Shown in pieces: positions 16,493 through 25,583 of a stretch of 64,000 nt of DNA. The stretch's first letter is position 1, and each line of letters opens with the position of its first letter. The DNA lies in the NCBI GenBank assembly GCA_963793645.1, contig CAWCAW010000004.1:434001-498000 (forward strand), written 5' to 3'. The DNA comes from CAWCAW01 sp963793645. GTDB lineage: Bacteria > Actinomycetota > Acidimicrobiia > Acidimicrobiales > UBA8190. The translations under genes were made by a program, and so were the position numbers. The notes beneath the pieces are model-generated. The model was not told where the DNA came from and ran no database searches. It was given only the letters and a program-made list of their open reading frames with translations.

Positions 16493-17707
16493 GTGCCGAA
16501 TACGGTCCAGCGCCTCCTCATCGGCAAGCCGGGCACCCTGTCGGCGGCCATGGTCGACACCAACGGCAACCCGACGACCCCGACCGGCAGCGTCACGGTC
16601 GGTGTCATGTCGGCTTCGGGTCAGACGATCATCCCGCCCGGCACGGCGGCGACCGTCGACGGATCGGGAAACATGTCTATCGCCGTCACTGCCACCCAGA
16701 CGTGGCAGCTCGACCAGTGGACAGCCACGTGGACCGACACAGGGTCAGGCGGCTCGGTCGTCACCTCCGACCACGAGGTGTGCGGCGGGTTCCTTTTCTC
16801 CGTGGCCGATGCCCGCGCTTCGGACGCCACGCTCGCCAACACCACCAACTACCCCAACGCGGTGATCCTGGCCGGTCGCCAGCCGGTCGAGGAGGAGTGC
16901 GAGTTCATCTGTGACGTGGCCTTCGTGCCCCGTTACAACCGTGTCCTACTTGATGGCACGGCGGAGCCGGAGATCTACCTACCGGACTCCAAGCTGCGCA
17001 CCATTCGCTCGGCCATGATCATCACGGCCGACACCACCGGCGGCGCCTACGTCGACCTGCCGGCGGTCACCTCGATCGTCTGCTCCTCGAGCACCTTCAC
17101 GGTCACCTTCGCGGCGTCACACTCCCTCGGGCCCGGGGCGAACCTGATCCTCAACGGGTTCAACCCCTACGCCTACAACGGCTCCTGGGTCGTCGACGCA
17201 GTGCCCGCACTCAACCAGGTGACGGTGTCCACGAACATCGACCCCGGCTCTGCGACGGGCATCGGGTCCGCAGTGGGCGCCACTGGATCGGTGATCGTCT
17301 TCACTGCCGCACAGCTCTCGGCCATCGTGCTCGACGACGACTTCCAGATCCAGCGCAATGACGGCGGGGTGTGGGACGAAGGCCGGCGCAACGTCTGTAT
17401 CGAGTACGAGCACGGATATGACATGCCGCCCGCCGAGCTTGCCACGGCCGCCATGATCCGGCTGCGCCACCTGCTCAACCGGCCCAACAGTGTGATTCCC
17501 GACCGGACGGTGCAGTTCTCGACCGAGAGCGGCATGGTGTTCCGTCTCGACCAGCCCGAGGCCTTCAAGACGGGGATCCCCGAGGTCGACGCCGCCTATG
17601 ACCGGTACTCGACGCGTCAGTACGACGACCAGGACCCGGTGCCGGCGTCGCACATGATCGACACCGATCCCTCCTGGTTCAGCACGTGGCACGGCGGTAG
17701 GCGCTGA
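16493..17707 (+). CDS. Head-tail connector protein with Ig-like N-terminal domain
   Basis: 404 residues from GTG 16493. Residues 1-100 look like an Ig-like beta-sandwich (KPGTLSAAMVDTNGNPTTPT, SIAVTATQTWQLDQWTATWT). The middle (about 135-290) combines an adaptor-like core with an inserted beta domain. The C-terminal end, PPAELATAAMIRLRHLLNRP then TGIPEVDAAYDRYS, is the signature of actinophage head-tail adaptors. It would seal the portal and join the tail. The IPEVDxxYxRYS ending makes the call fairly strong; the inserted domains are unusual in size for this family. Confidence 0.65.
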   Translation: MPNTVQRLLIGKPGTLSAAMVDTNGNPTTPTGSVTVGVMSASGQTIIPPGTAATVDGSGNMSIAVTATQTWQLDQWTATWTDTGSGGSVVTSDHEVCGGFLFSVADARASDATLANTTNYPNAVILAGRQPVEEECEFICDVAFVPRYNRVLLDGTAEPEIYLPDSKLRTIRSAMIITADTTGGAYVDLPAVTSIVCSSSTFTVTFAASHSLGPGANLILNGFNPYAYNGSWVVDAVPALNQVTVSTNIDPGSATGIGSAVGATGSVIVFTAAQLSAIVLDDDFQIQRNDGGVWDEGRRNVCIEYEHGYDMPPAELATAAMIRLRHLLNRPNSVIPDRTVQFSTESGMVFRLDQPEAFKTGIPEVDAAYDRYSTRQYDDQDPVPASHMIDTDPSWFSTWHGGRR

Positions 17708-18186
17708 TGGCCACCTCGACAGCCCCGGCGATGATCGCCTTCCTCGTCGGGATCTTTACCACCGCCTTTGATGTCGATGGGGTCCAGGTCCTCTACGGCA
17801 GCAACCCCCGGGACGCCCAGCGTCAGAACCTTTGCATCACCGGCGTTGTCAATTACGACGAAGAGAGCTGGCGGAACGTGGGCGCTTTCAAGCGCCAGGA
17901 GATCTACAAGATCGACGGCTTCATCAGCCAGAGGACACCCGGCGCATCCGTCCAGGAGCAGTGCGAAGCGGCCTGGGCACTGGCGGCCTTGGTCGAGCAG
18001 CAACTCCGTCCCCTCGTCGGATCAGGCAGTGGAGCGGTATCGACCGCCATCGCTGCGGCCTTTCCCGATGGAAGTGCGCAGATCAAGAACATCGAGTTCA
18101 AGCCGATATCCGGCACTCCCTTCTTCACCGACGAAGGCCAGGTCTACCAGATCGACTTCGCCGTCCAGATCACCGCTGTCATCTGA
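17707..18186 (+). CDS. Tail completion / neck protein
   Basis: 159 residues from ATG 17707 (TGATG overlap with the connector). Sequence: an N-terminal helix (APAMIAFLVGIFTTAF), a strand region (VDGVQVLYGSNPRDAQRQNL), and EQCEAAWALAALVEQQLRPL, ending in a beta segment (VYQIDFAVQITAVI). The position between connector and tail tube, plus length and fold pattern, match minor tail-completion proteins of siphoviruses. No catalytic motif. Confidence 0.55.
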   Translation: MATSTAPAMIAFLVGIFTTAFDVDGVQVLYGSNPRDAQRQNLCITGVVNYDEESWRNVGAFKRQEIYKIDGFISQRTPGASVQEQCEAAWALAALVEQQLRPLVGSGSGAVSTAIAAAFPDGSAQIKNIEFKPISGTPFFTDEGQVYQIDFAVQITAVI

Positions 18187-18202
18187 ACAAGGAGATTCCC
18201 CC

Positions 18203-18421
18203 ATGGGCCAGCACCGCTACGTCGGCGAGCACGATGAGGTCGAGCTCCTCCACGGAAACCCTCGTCCCGCCGTCGTCAAGCGCGACGAAGTCTTCACCGT
18301 CGATGACGACGTCGACGAGACCTACCACGTCGAGGGCATCTACGAGCCCGTCTCCACATCCACCGCGCCTCCCGCATTCAGCTCGCCGGCTTCGTCGGTG
18401 ACTTCAACCCCGGAGGACTGA
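18203..18421 (+). CDS. Small acidic hypothetical protein
   Basis: 72 residues; ATG 18203 has AAGGAG nine bases upstream, which decides the start over longer in-frame options. It is very acidic (VGEHDEVELLHGN, VFTVDDDVDETYHVEGIYEP) and ends in a Ser/Thr/Pro-rich tail. Located just before the tail tube gene, four bases away. Function unknown. Confidence 0.5.
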   Translation: MGQHRYVGEHDEVELLHGNPRPAVVKRDEVFTVDDDVDETYHVEGIYEPVSTSTAPPAFSSPASSVTSTPED

Positions 18422-18424
18422 TCC

Positions 18425-19467
18425 ATGGCTTTTGGCACCGCACTTGCTTTTACCCTCGGAGTGACTCAGGAAGGCACCGTGGGCACGGGCACCACCAGCG
18501 GCATGCGGTGGGTCTCTCCCCACTGGGGGGAGTCACTGGCCAACAACAAGGTCACCGCCCAGTCCAAGGCGGCCTATGGCGGTATGTCCAAGCGGGCCGA
18601 CCGCCGTGTGCTCGGTACTCCGAGTCCAAGGGCAAGTTCACGGTCGACCTGATGGAGAAGGGCCTCGGGCTCATCTGGCGCCATCTCACCGGGACGGCCG
18701 CCTCTGCGGTGCAGCAGTCCACCACGGCCGCTTACTTGCAGCAGTACCCGTTCAACGACACCGGCGGGGTGCGGGGCCTGACCCTCACCGTCCAGAAGGG
18801 CATGCCGGAAACCTCGGGCACCATCGTGCCTTTCACCTACGCCGGCTGCAAGATCACCGACTTCGAGCTCACCTGCAAGGTCGGTGACTTTGCCTCGATC
18901 GACCTGACCATCGACGGGATGAAGGGCGAGAGCACGGGCCTGGGCTACGCATCGCCCTCCTACCCAACCGGGAACAAGATCATGCACTTCGGTGAAGGTG
19001 CGGTCCTCCTCGGTGGGACGCCGACGACCACCGCCGGGGTCTGTGCCATCGCCGGTGGGACCGCACCGACCGGGTTCGTCTCCGAGGTGTCCATCAAGGG
19101 CACCCGGAAGATGAACACCAAGCGGGTGAACATCGGCCAGAACTCAAAGGGTGAGCAGCTCGAGAACGACCTCTACGACCTGGCCGGGTCGGTCACCATC
19201 GAGTTCGCCAATCTGGGGGATTACAAGAACGCCGAGCTCGCCGATACCCAGCAGGCGCTGCAGATCAGCTTCACCGATCCGACAGCCATCGCGACGACGT
19301 ACTACCCGTTCACGCAGTTCATCATCCCGAACGCCGTGTTCGACGACTGCCCCACGACGGCGGCCGACATGGACGTGGTCAAGGCCAAGTGCAGCTTCGA
19401 GGCTCTGTACGACGGGACGGATCCGACGTTCGAGATCGACTACATGAGCTCCGACACAACCCCCTGA
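18425..19467 (+). CDS. Major tail (tube) protein, one frameshift
   Basis: About 347 residues. The first block (18425-about 18620) reads MAFGTALAFTLGVTQEGTVG and MRWVSPHWGESLANNKVTAQ; an indel near 18620 moves to the frame reading ESKGKFTVDLMEKGLGLIWR, FASIDLTIDGMKGESTGLGY, and AKCSFEALYDGTDPTFEIDY at the end. The mix of a short N-terminal arm and a beta-barrel, length, and place before chaperones and tape measure identify the tube subunit of a non-contractile tail. The LTIDGMKGE and EFANLGDYKNAEL stretches fit tube proteins of actinobacterial siphoviruses. Confidence 0.75.
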
Positions 19468-19504
19468 TCCACACCTCCCACCAAGAAAGGCTCAAACCCG
19501 CGCT

Positions 19505-19711
19505 ATGAGCTACCGAGCTGTTGTCACCCGAACGGTCGACACTCACCTTGTCGTCACGGCCCACGGCCAGAAGGGCTCGCAGGTCGTCATCCGAGACGAC
19601 AAGCAGTACTTCGGCGACGAAGAGGTCGAGACCGTGGTGGTCGACGTGCACAAGACCCTCATAATCGGCGAGACCACGCTGGCCGAGGAGTGGGACTTTC
19701 GCACGGTCTGA
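19505..19711 (+). CDS. Small hypothetical tail-region protein
   Basis: 68 residues from ATG 19505: all beta, for example VVTRTVDTHLVVTAHGQKGS and QYFGDEEVETVVVDVHKTLI. It lies between the tube and tail-chaperone genes, overlapping the latter. No family recognised; it could be a small tail accessory protein. Confidence 0.5.
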   Translation: MSYRAVVTRTVDTHLVVTAHGQKGSQVVIRDDKQYFGDEEVETVVVDVHKTLIIGETTLAEEWDFRTV

Positions 19712-20146
19712 CCTTCGGGGAGTGCAAGGAGATCGAACGGGTATACGGGGCGCCCATGGCCACGTTCGAGGAGCTCGTCGACGACTCCATGGCGGCCCGG
19801 GCCGCGCTGATCTACGTGTTGCTCAAGCAAGACGTCCGGGTCTCACCATGGCAGACGTCGACAGGATGCCCGGGGCGACTGGAAGGTCGAGACGGAGTAC
19901 ACCGACCTGGCTGTACCGGAGGCAGTTCCTCCTACGAGGGCGCCGCGGCGCCGGAGCTCCTCGAGACCGACGGCTCCTCGTCGCCCGACGGAACGACTAC
20001 CTCGCCGACTTCGCCCACTGGTTTGGAATCAGACCCTGGGAATGGGACGGATTGATCCTGGCGGACGTCGAGAACCTCATGCCTCGGCGCAGCACAAGCG
20101 GAGCAAATCGAAGAACAAATCAAGAGGGCGAACAAACAGTGAGTGA
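19690..20146 (+). CDS. Tail assembly chaperones, frames disrupted
   Basis: The first frame gives LTFGECKEIERVYGAPMATF and DDSMAARAALIYVLLKQDV, typical of the first tail chaperone. Other frames carry LTMADVDRMP, GDWKVETEYTDLAVPEA, and then NDYLADFAHWFGIRPWEWDG with LILADVENLM, typical of the second chaperone and ending at TGA 20144-20146. In siphoviruses the two parts are joined by a programmed frameshift; here there are more frame changes than that, so I cannot separate a programmed slip from sequence error. The chaperones assemble the tube around the tape measure that follows. Confidence 0.6.
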
Positions 20147-20572
20147 GGCTGGAACTCCGCATCGATTCCGGTCCTTCCCCGACCTGGCCAAGGCCGTGCG
20201 TGCGGCAGAGCCGCAACTGCGGACCGGCCTTCTGGCCGGCTTGCGAGCCGGGGAAATAACGTTGCAGCGACGCCGGTGAAAGGGCGTGCTTTTCGTCGCG
20301 CATACCCAGATCCATCCGAGTGCGCACTCGATCGACCGGCTCGGTAACGATCCTCGCCGGCGGACCCAGGCCCTCGACGCCTCGGTGCTCGAGCACAAGG
20401 GCGTCGCCGGCACCTTCCGTCACCCGTTCCTGGTACCGCGCGATCTCGGTGGCCAGATGGCTCGTCCCTTCCTGGACCCGGGCCTCGAGACCAAGGGCGC
20501 TGAAGCCCGGGAAGCGATCGCCACCGTGATCACCGACACCCTTCGCTTCATCGCGTACGAACGGCGGCCTGA
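20143..20572 (+). CDS. HK97 gp10-like minor protein, frameshifted
   Basis: GTG 20143 overlaps the chaperone TGA. Blocks: VRLELRID, then (other frame) SFPDLAKAVRAAEPQLRTGL, then VAHTQIHPSAHSIDRLG, and VLEHKGVAGTFRHPFLVPRD with MARPFLDPGLETKGAEAREA. The EHKG-AGTFRHP-RPFL pattern resembles gp10-like head-tail completion proteins. In most phages that gene lies before the tube gene; here it is after the chaperones, which is odd but what the order shows. TGA 20570-20572 overlaps the tape-measure ATG. Confidence 0.45.
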
Positions 20573-23500
20573 TGGATCTGTACTTCGGTTGATCATCCTG
20601 GGAGAGTCGGCCAGCGCCGAGGCAGCCCTGGACCAGACGGCCGCTTCGGCCGAGGCCACCGCTGCCGAGCTCGAGGAGATGTCCGCATCCCTAGCTGGCG
20701 CAGACGCCTCCATGGACAGCGTGGCGGCCACAGCCGCCGCCAGCGGGACTGAAGTCGATGCGTCCCTCGAAGGGGCCTCCACCCGGGCCGCGGCCTCGAT
20801 GCCTCCATGCTCGACGCCGATGCGGCCCTGGCGGCCGGGCGTGCCGCGCTGCTGAATCGGGCTCGGCACTCGGGTCCTCCATGGACGAGGCCTCGACCCA
20901 CGTGGCCGCCGTCGGCGACAGCGCCCTGGAGACCGAGGAGTCCATCGCCGGGGCCGGCGTGGTGGCCGCTGGGGCGGGCTCAGAGATTGACACGGCCATG
21001 ACGGGTCCGCCGGCAAGAGCGTCCTGCTGAGGACGCCGCCGAGGACAGCGGAGGTGCCTTGCTCGGCGCCGGCGCGGCGGGCACGACCGCCGGGCGCAAC
21101 ATATCGACGGGCCTCGAGGAGGCTTCGAGCAAGACCTCGGGCCTCAAGAAAGGCCTGTCTTCCTTGGGCGAAGAAACCCTCGTCGCCCTCGTCGGCATCG
21201 GCGCCGAATCGTCCACCTGGCTGACAGCTTCGACCAGGCGACCGACAAGATCGCCGCTGACGCCGGCATCGCCGCCGCGGCGGCCGGGAAGATCTGGGCC
21301 AGCTTCCTCAAGTCCACCAGGGTCGGTGTCGAACAGCGGAGCCCAGCTGGCGGCTGCCTATGCCACCGAGGCCGGGGTACTCGACCAGACCCAGGGCCAC
21401 GTCCTTTGGCCGCCCAGGCCCATCAAGTCGGCCTCGTCCGAGGACCTGGCTGCGGCGTCGGGAGAGGACCTCAACACCGCTACCGCCGATCTGGCCCAGA
21501 CCATCCAGGCCTATAACCTCAAGGCCGACCAGACCGCCACGACGGCCACCATCCTCGACAACACCAGCCGCCTGACCAGTCAGACCGTCGACACCGTCGA
21601 GGGTTCGTTCCTCAAGCTGCGATCGACCCCTGGTGCCGTGGCGCCGAGCCTGGGTGACACCGCCGGGTTCTTCGACGACCTCACCGAACACGGCGAGACG
21701 ACGCAAGGCCCTGTCCGCCACGAACACCGCCTTCACGGATTTGCTCAAGACGAGCTCGGCCGTGCCGGCCACCGAGGCCCAAGTGAAGCGGCCCTCCGTT
21801 CGCTGCCTCCCTCCCTGCAACCGCTGGCGAAGGAGGTCCAGGACGACACCATCAGTTCCAAGGATCTGAAGACGGCCCTGACGATTTGCCGCCCAGTTCT
21901 GCAACCCTGGTAACAAATTCCTCCAACCTCGTCAACGCCGCCAAGGAGACCTCGGCGCAACTGGGGTCGATGAAGCGACCTCGGCGCGAAACCAGCTGGA
22001 CTCCCTCGGCGTCAGCCTGTACGGCGCCATGGCAAGTTCGTTGGCATCGGGTCGGTGATCGACCAGCTGCAACCCAAGCTGGCCGCTATGTCCTCAGCAG
22101 GAAATGCAGGCGCTGCAGGCCATCTTCGGATCGAGCGCCAACCGCCAGCTGCTCGACACGATCCTGGCCGGCTCCGGTGCCTTCGACAAGGCGACCACGT
22201 CCATCACCCAGCACAACTCGGTGCAGACCGCCGCCGCCCGGGCACCGCTGATCTGCACGGTGAGATGGAACGGCTACACATCGACGAGGAGAACGATGGG
22301 ACCTCCTTCGGTCAGAAGCTCGTGCCCGCTCTCGACGGCGCCAAGGCGTTGGGTGAAACCCTCGACCTCTTCGATCGCAACGAGGTGGCGGCGAAGGCCC
22401 TTGGCGTCGTGGTTGGTGGTGTCCTCGCCACCGCCGTCGGCGTGTTCACGTACGGGAAGCTGGCCGATCTGGCCAAGGGCATCAAGGGCATCTACTCCGA
22501 CGTCTCGGTCCTTACGTCCAAGCTCGCCGGCATTGAGCTTCCCGGTGCGTCCACGCCGAGCTCGACGGCCATTGCGGCGGCGACGAGCGACACGGCGGGA
22601 CGGACTACGAGATCGAAAGTGCCTTCAGCGCCGGTGGAACCGAAGCGGCCTCGGCCATCGAAAGAGCGTCACCGCCGGAGGGGCGTCCGCTGCCGATGCG
22701 ATCAAGGGCGCTTTGGCGAGTGGTGGCACCGTGGCCGGGACCGAGGTCGGCGCCGGGAGGAGACCGGGGCTTTGTGGGCCGCGAGCACCCTGGCGGGCGG
22801 TGAAGAACTTGGAGCCACGGCTGGTGCTTCCACTCTCGCTGGAGGGGAAGACGACGGAGCTCTCATGCCGCTGGCGAATTGGCGACGGTAAGGAGATTGG
22901 AGCCACGGTGGCCAGCCACACTGGCCGGAGGCGAGGAAGGGGGCGCCCTTATCGGTGCGGGCGAACTCGCCACCGGTGAAGAGACAGGTGCCACGGTCGG
23001 GGCGGCAACCGTCGCGGCGGGCGAAGAGACCGGAGCAGTTGCAGCCGGAGCGACCATTGCAACCGGTGAGACGGAAGGGAGTGTCGTAGGGCGTGACTTG
23101 GCCGGTGGCGCCGGCGTAGGACTGGGTGCGAAAGGACTGAGTGGCGATGCACTCGGCACAGCCTTCAGGGCAGCCCTGTTGCCAGTTGCGGCCGATATCG
23201 GTCTGCATCTCAGTGCTGACACGGTTGAGAAGGACACCAAGAAGGGTGACTCCGTCAACGAGCTGGCACAAGCCATCTCGTTGATCACCCAAAACCCGAC
23301 GAAATCAGGCGATCACCTCAAGCAACCGTTCGGCCAAAACGGCGGCCTCGGTGGGTTCGACTGGGACCTACCTCACGACTTCCTCGTCGACCTCGGTCTG
23401 GCGCCGGCGCAAGGCGCCTCCTCCCAAGGCCGCCAGCCAGCGTCGTCGAGCTCCGAGAAGGGCATCACCGGCCAACAGGAATTCGCCCAGGCCTACGCAC

Positions 23501-25583
23501 CGTTGGCCGGCTCACCCTCCGCTCAATCTGGCCAACTCCGTAGCGATCTTGCAGCGACGGCTCCGGGAACCAACACCGCAGCGGTCGGCTACATGCAGCA
23601 AATGGTGGCGAAGCTCGACCAGGAGCTGAAGGTCCACGTCAACAACCCGGCCGATTTCCAGCACGCGGCCGCCAAACATCCCGTCCACGTCACCCTGACA
23701 CCCGCCGAACAAGCCACGGCCACACGTCAACATGGGACGAAGTCACCGATGCCGCCAAGGACTCGACCCTGCAGAAGCAGGGTTCCCTGCTCTCCCAACT
23801 CGAAGGTGCGGTGCAGCAGGCAACGGCGAAGTTCGGTGCCGGTAGCCCTCAGGCCATCGCTGCCGAACAGGCGTTGCAGTCGACCGCCGCCAAGTGGTTG
23901 CCGGGCGTGGCGAAGACCCAAGACACCAAGGGCGTCGAAACGCACATCACCTCCCTCGAAGGGAAAGTGAGCAGCGAGCAGTCGAAGCTCGATTCCCTCA
24001 CCAAGGACAGCTCGGTCAAGGCGACCGAGGCCAAGATCACCGAGGGCAATTCACACCTGCTCCAGATGACGGCGAAGCTCCAGACCCAAGAGGGCGACCT
24101 GTCGGCCATCCATTCGGCCGTCAAGGACACTGGCGCCACGACGCATCAGGTCGAGACCCGGATCGAATCGCTCCGAGGCAGTGTGGTCACCCAGTCGGCA
24201 AAGCTCGACGCGCTCAACAAGGACGCCACCGCCAAGGAGACCGAAGGCAAGATCAGCGACGGGACCGCCCAGCTCCGGATTCTCGAATCCCGGCTCGCCA
24301 CCGAGCGGACTCTCGGCGCCTCGTCCGACGCCATCCAGCAGACCAAGGACCAGATCTCCCAGCAGAAGTCGGATCTCGACCAGGCCCGTGACCACCTCTC
24401 CGCCATCCACACGGCGCAGTCGTCCTTGGCCAAGGACGAGACCGAGCTCCACAACAACCAGGCGTTGCTCACAAAGCTGGAGAACCTCCACGCGAGCGAA
24501 GCGGCGGTCAAGGCGTCGATCGACCAGACCAAGTCCGCCATCGACGAGCAGCGGTCCGACATCTCCCAATCGAAGGACCATCTGGCGGCGATCCACAATG
24601 CCATGTCGGGCCTCGCCACCGATCACCAGGAGCTCGCAAACGCTCAGACCCTGAAGACCTCGATCGACACGGTCAACACGACCGACGCCGGACTGCGGTC
24701 CCGGCTCGATCAGGACCTCGGTGTCGACGTGCGCACCATGCCGTCGATCGTCTTTCCGCCGCTGCCGGTTCCGAAGGTCACCGTCAACGTGTCGACGGCC
24801 GGAGCTGCCAACACCCCGACCGCTGTGGCGCAGAACCTGGCCGCAGCCGGCTTCGCCGATGGTGGCATCATCACCAGCCCCACGCTGGCGGTCATCGGCG
24901 AGGCGGGTGCAGCCGAGGCGGTCATCCCCGGCGACGATCCCAGCCGGGCTATGCAGCTCTTCAGCCAGCTCTTCCCCAACGCTGCGTCGATGTGGCTCGA
25001 AGGGGCCCGGGCGGGCGACCTACCCGGTGTCCACTTCTTCGCCGAGGGCGGAATGTCGGGGGGAACATCATCGGCGGCGACATCGGGCCGTCGTCAACGT
25101 CAGTCTCGACCTCCGCGAGCACGACGAGCTCGAACACAGACCAGAGCGCCGGCGCCGCCAACGAGACGAACAACCTCCTCTCCACGAGCGTCTCCCAGCA
25201 GCTGGCACAGACCACCTACCTGAGTCAGCTCGTCGGCGACGTCGTCGGTGAAACCTCCTCGATCGTGGGTGGGCTGGAGCGGGTCGAGACGGTGTCGATC
25301 ACCCCGCGCCTACTGCAGCTACCGGCAGCGTCGGCCCAGCTGGTCTGGCTGCGGAGCCGCGACAGCTGGCCCGGCAGACATCCGAGCGACGTGGAAGGCG
25401 GCGGAGGATTCTCCGGTGAGCCCGGAGGTGACATCGTGGTGAACCTCACGGTGCAGAGCGTGCTCGACGGAAAAGTGCTCGGCAGCCAGGTACTCGAACC
25501 GCTCCGGGTGGCATCGGGTCGGCGTGGTCGTGGCCTCCCACCTGCGACACGAGGGCGCCCCGGCTCTGTCGTACCAGACGTGA
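20572..25583 (+). pseudogene. Tape measure protein, many frameshifts
   Basis: Rebuilt over about 5 kb (about 1670 residues). Start ATG 20572 (MDLYFG), then GESASAEAALDQTAASAEAT and Ala/Ser-rich helices; GLKKGLSSLGEETLVALVGI near 21140; LGETLDLFDRNEVAAKALGV near 22350; an Ala/Gly/Glu repeat zone (22710-23090); long coiled coils (23930-24680); and the usual tape-measure end GIITSPTLAVIGEAGAAEAV at 24870-24930. The last block runs VVNLTVQSVLDGKVLGSQVL to HLRHEGAPALSYQT, stopping at 25581-25583. It sets tail length and lines the tube. Clean stretches alternate with breaks every few hundred bases from 20.5 to 23.8 kb; 23811-25070 is one clean frame. Confidence 0.75.
22710..23090 (+). repeat. Degenerate Gly/Glu repeat in the tape measure
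   Basis: A motif of about 16 residues, roughly A-T-L-A-G-G-E-E-x-G-A-x-x-x-A, recurs at least seven times across two frames: VGAGEETGALWA, STLAGGEELGATAGA, STLAGGEDDGAL, TLAGGEEGGALIGA, ELATGEETGATVGA, TVAAGEETGAVAAG and TIATGETEGSVV. The small-residue and Glu pattern differs from the coiled coils around it. Frameshifts interrupt the array. Confidence 0.65.
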
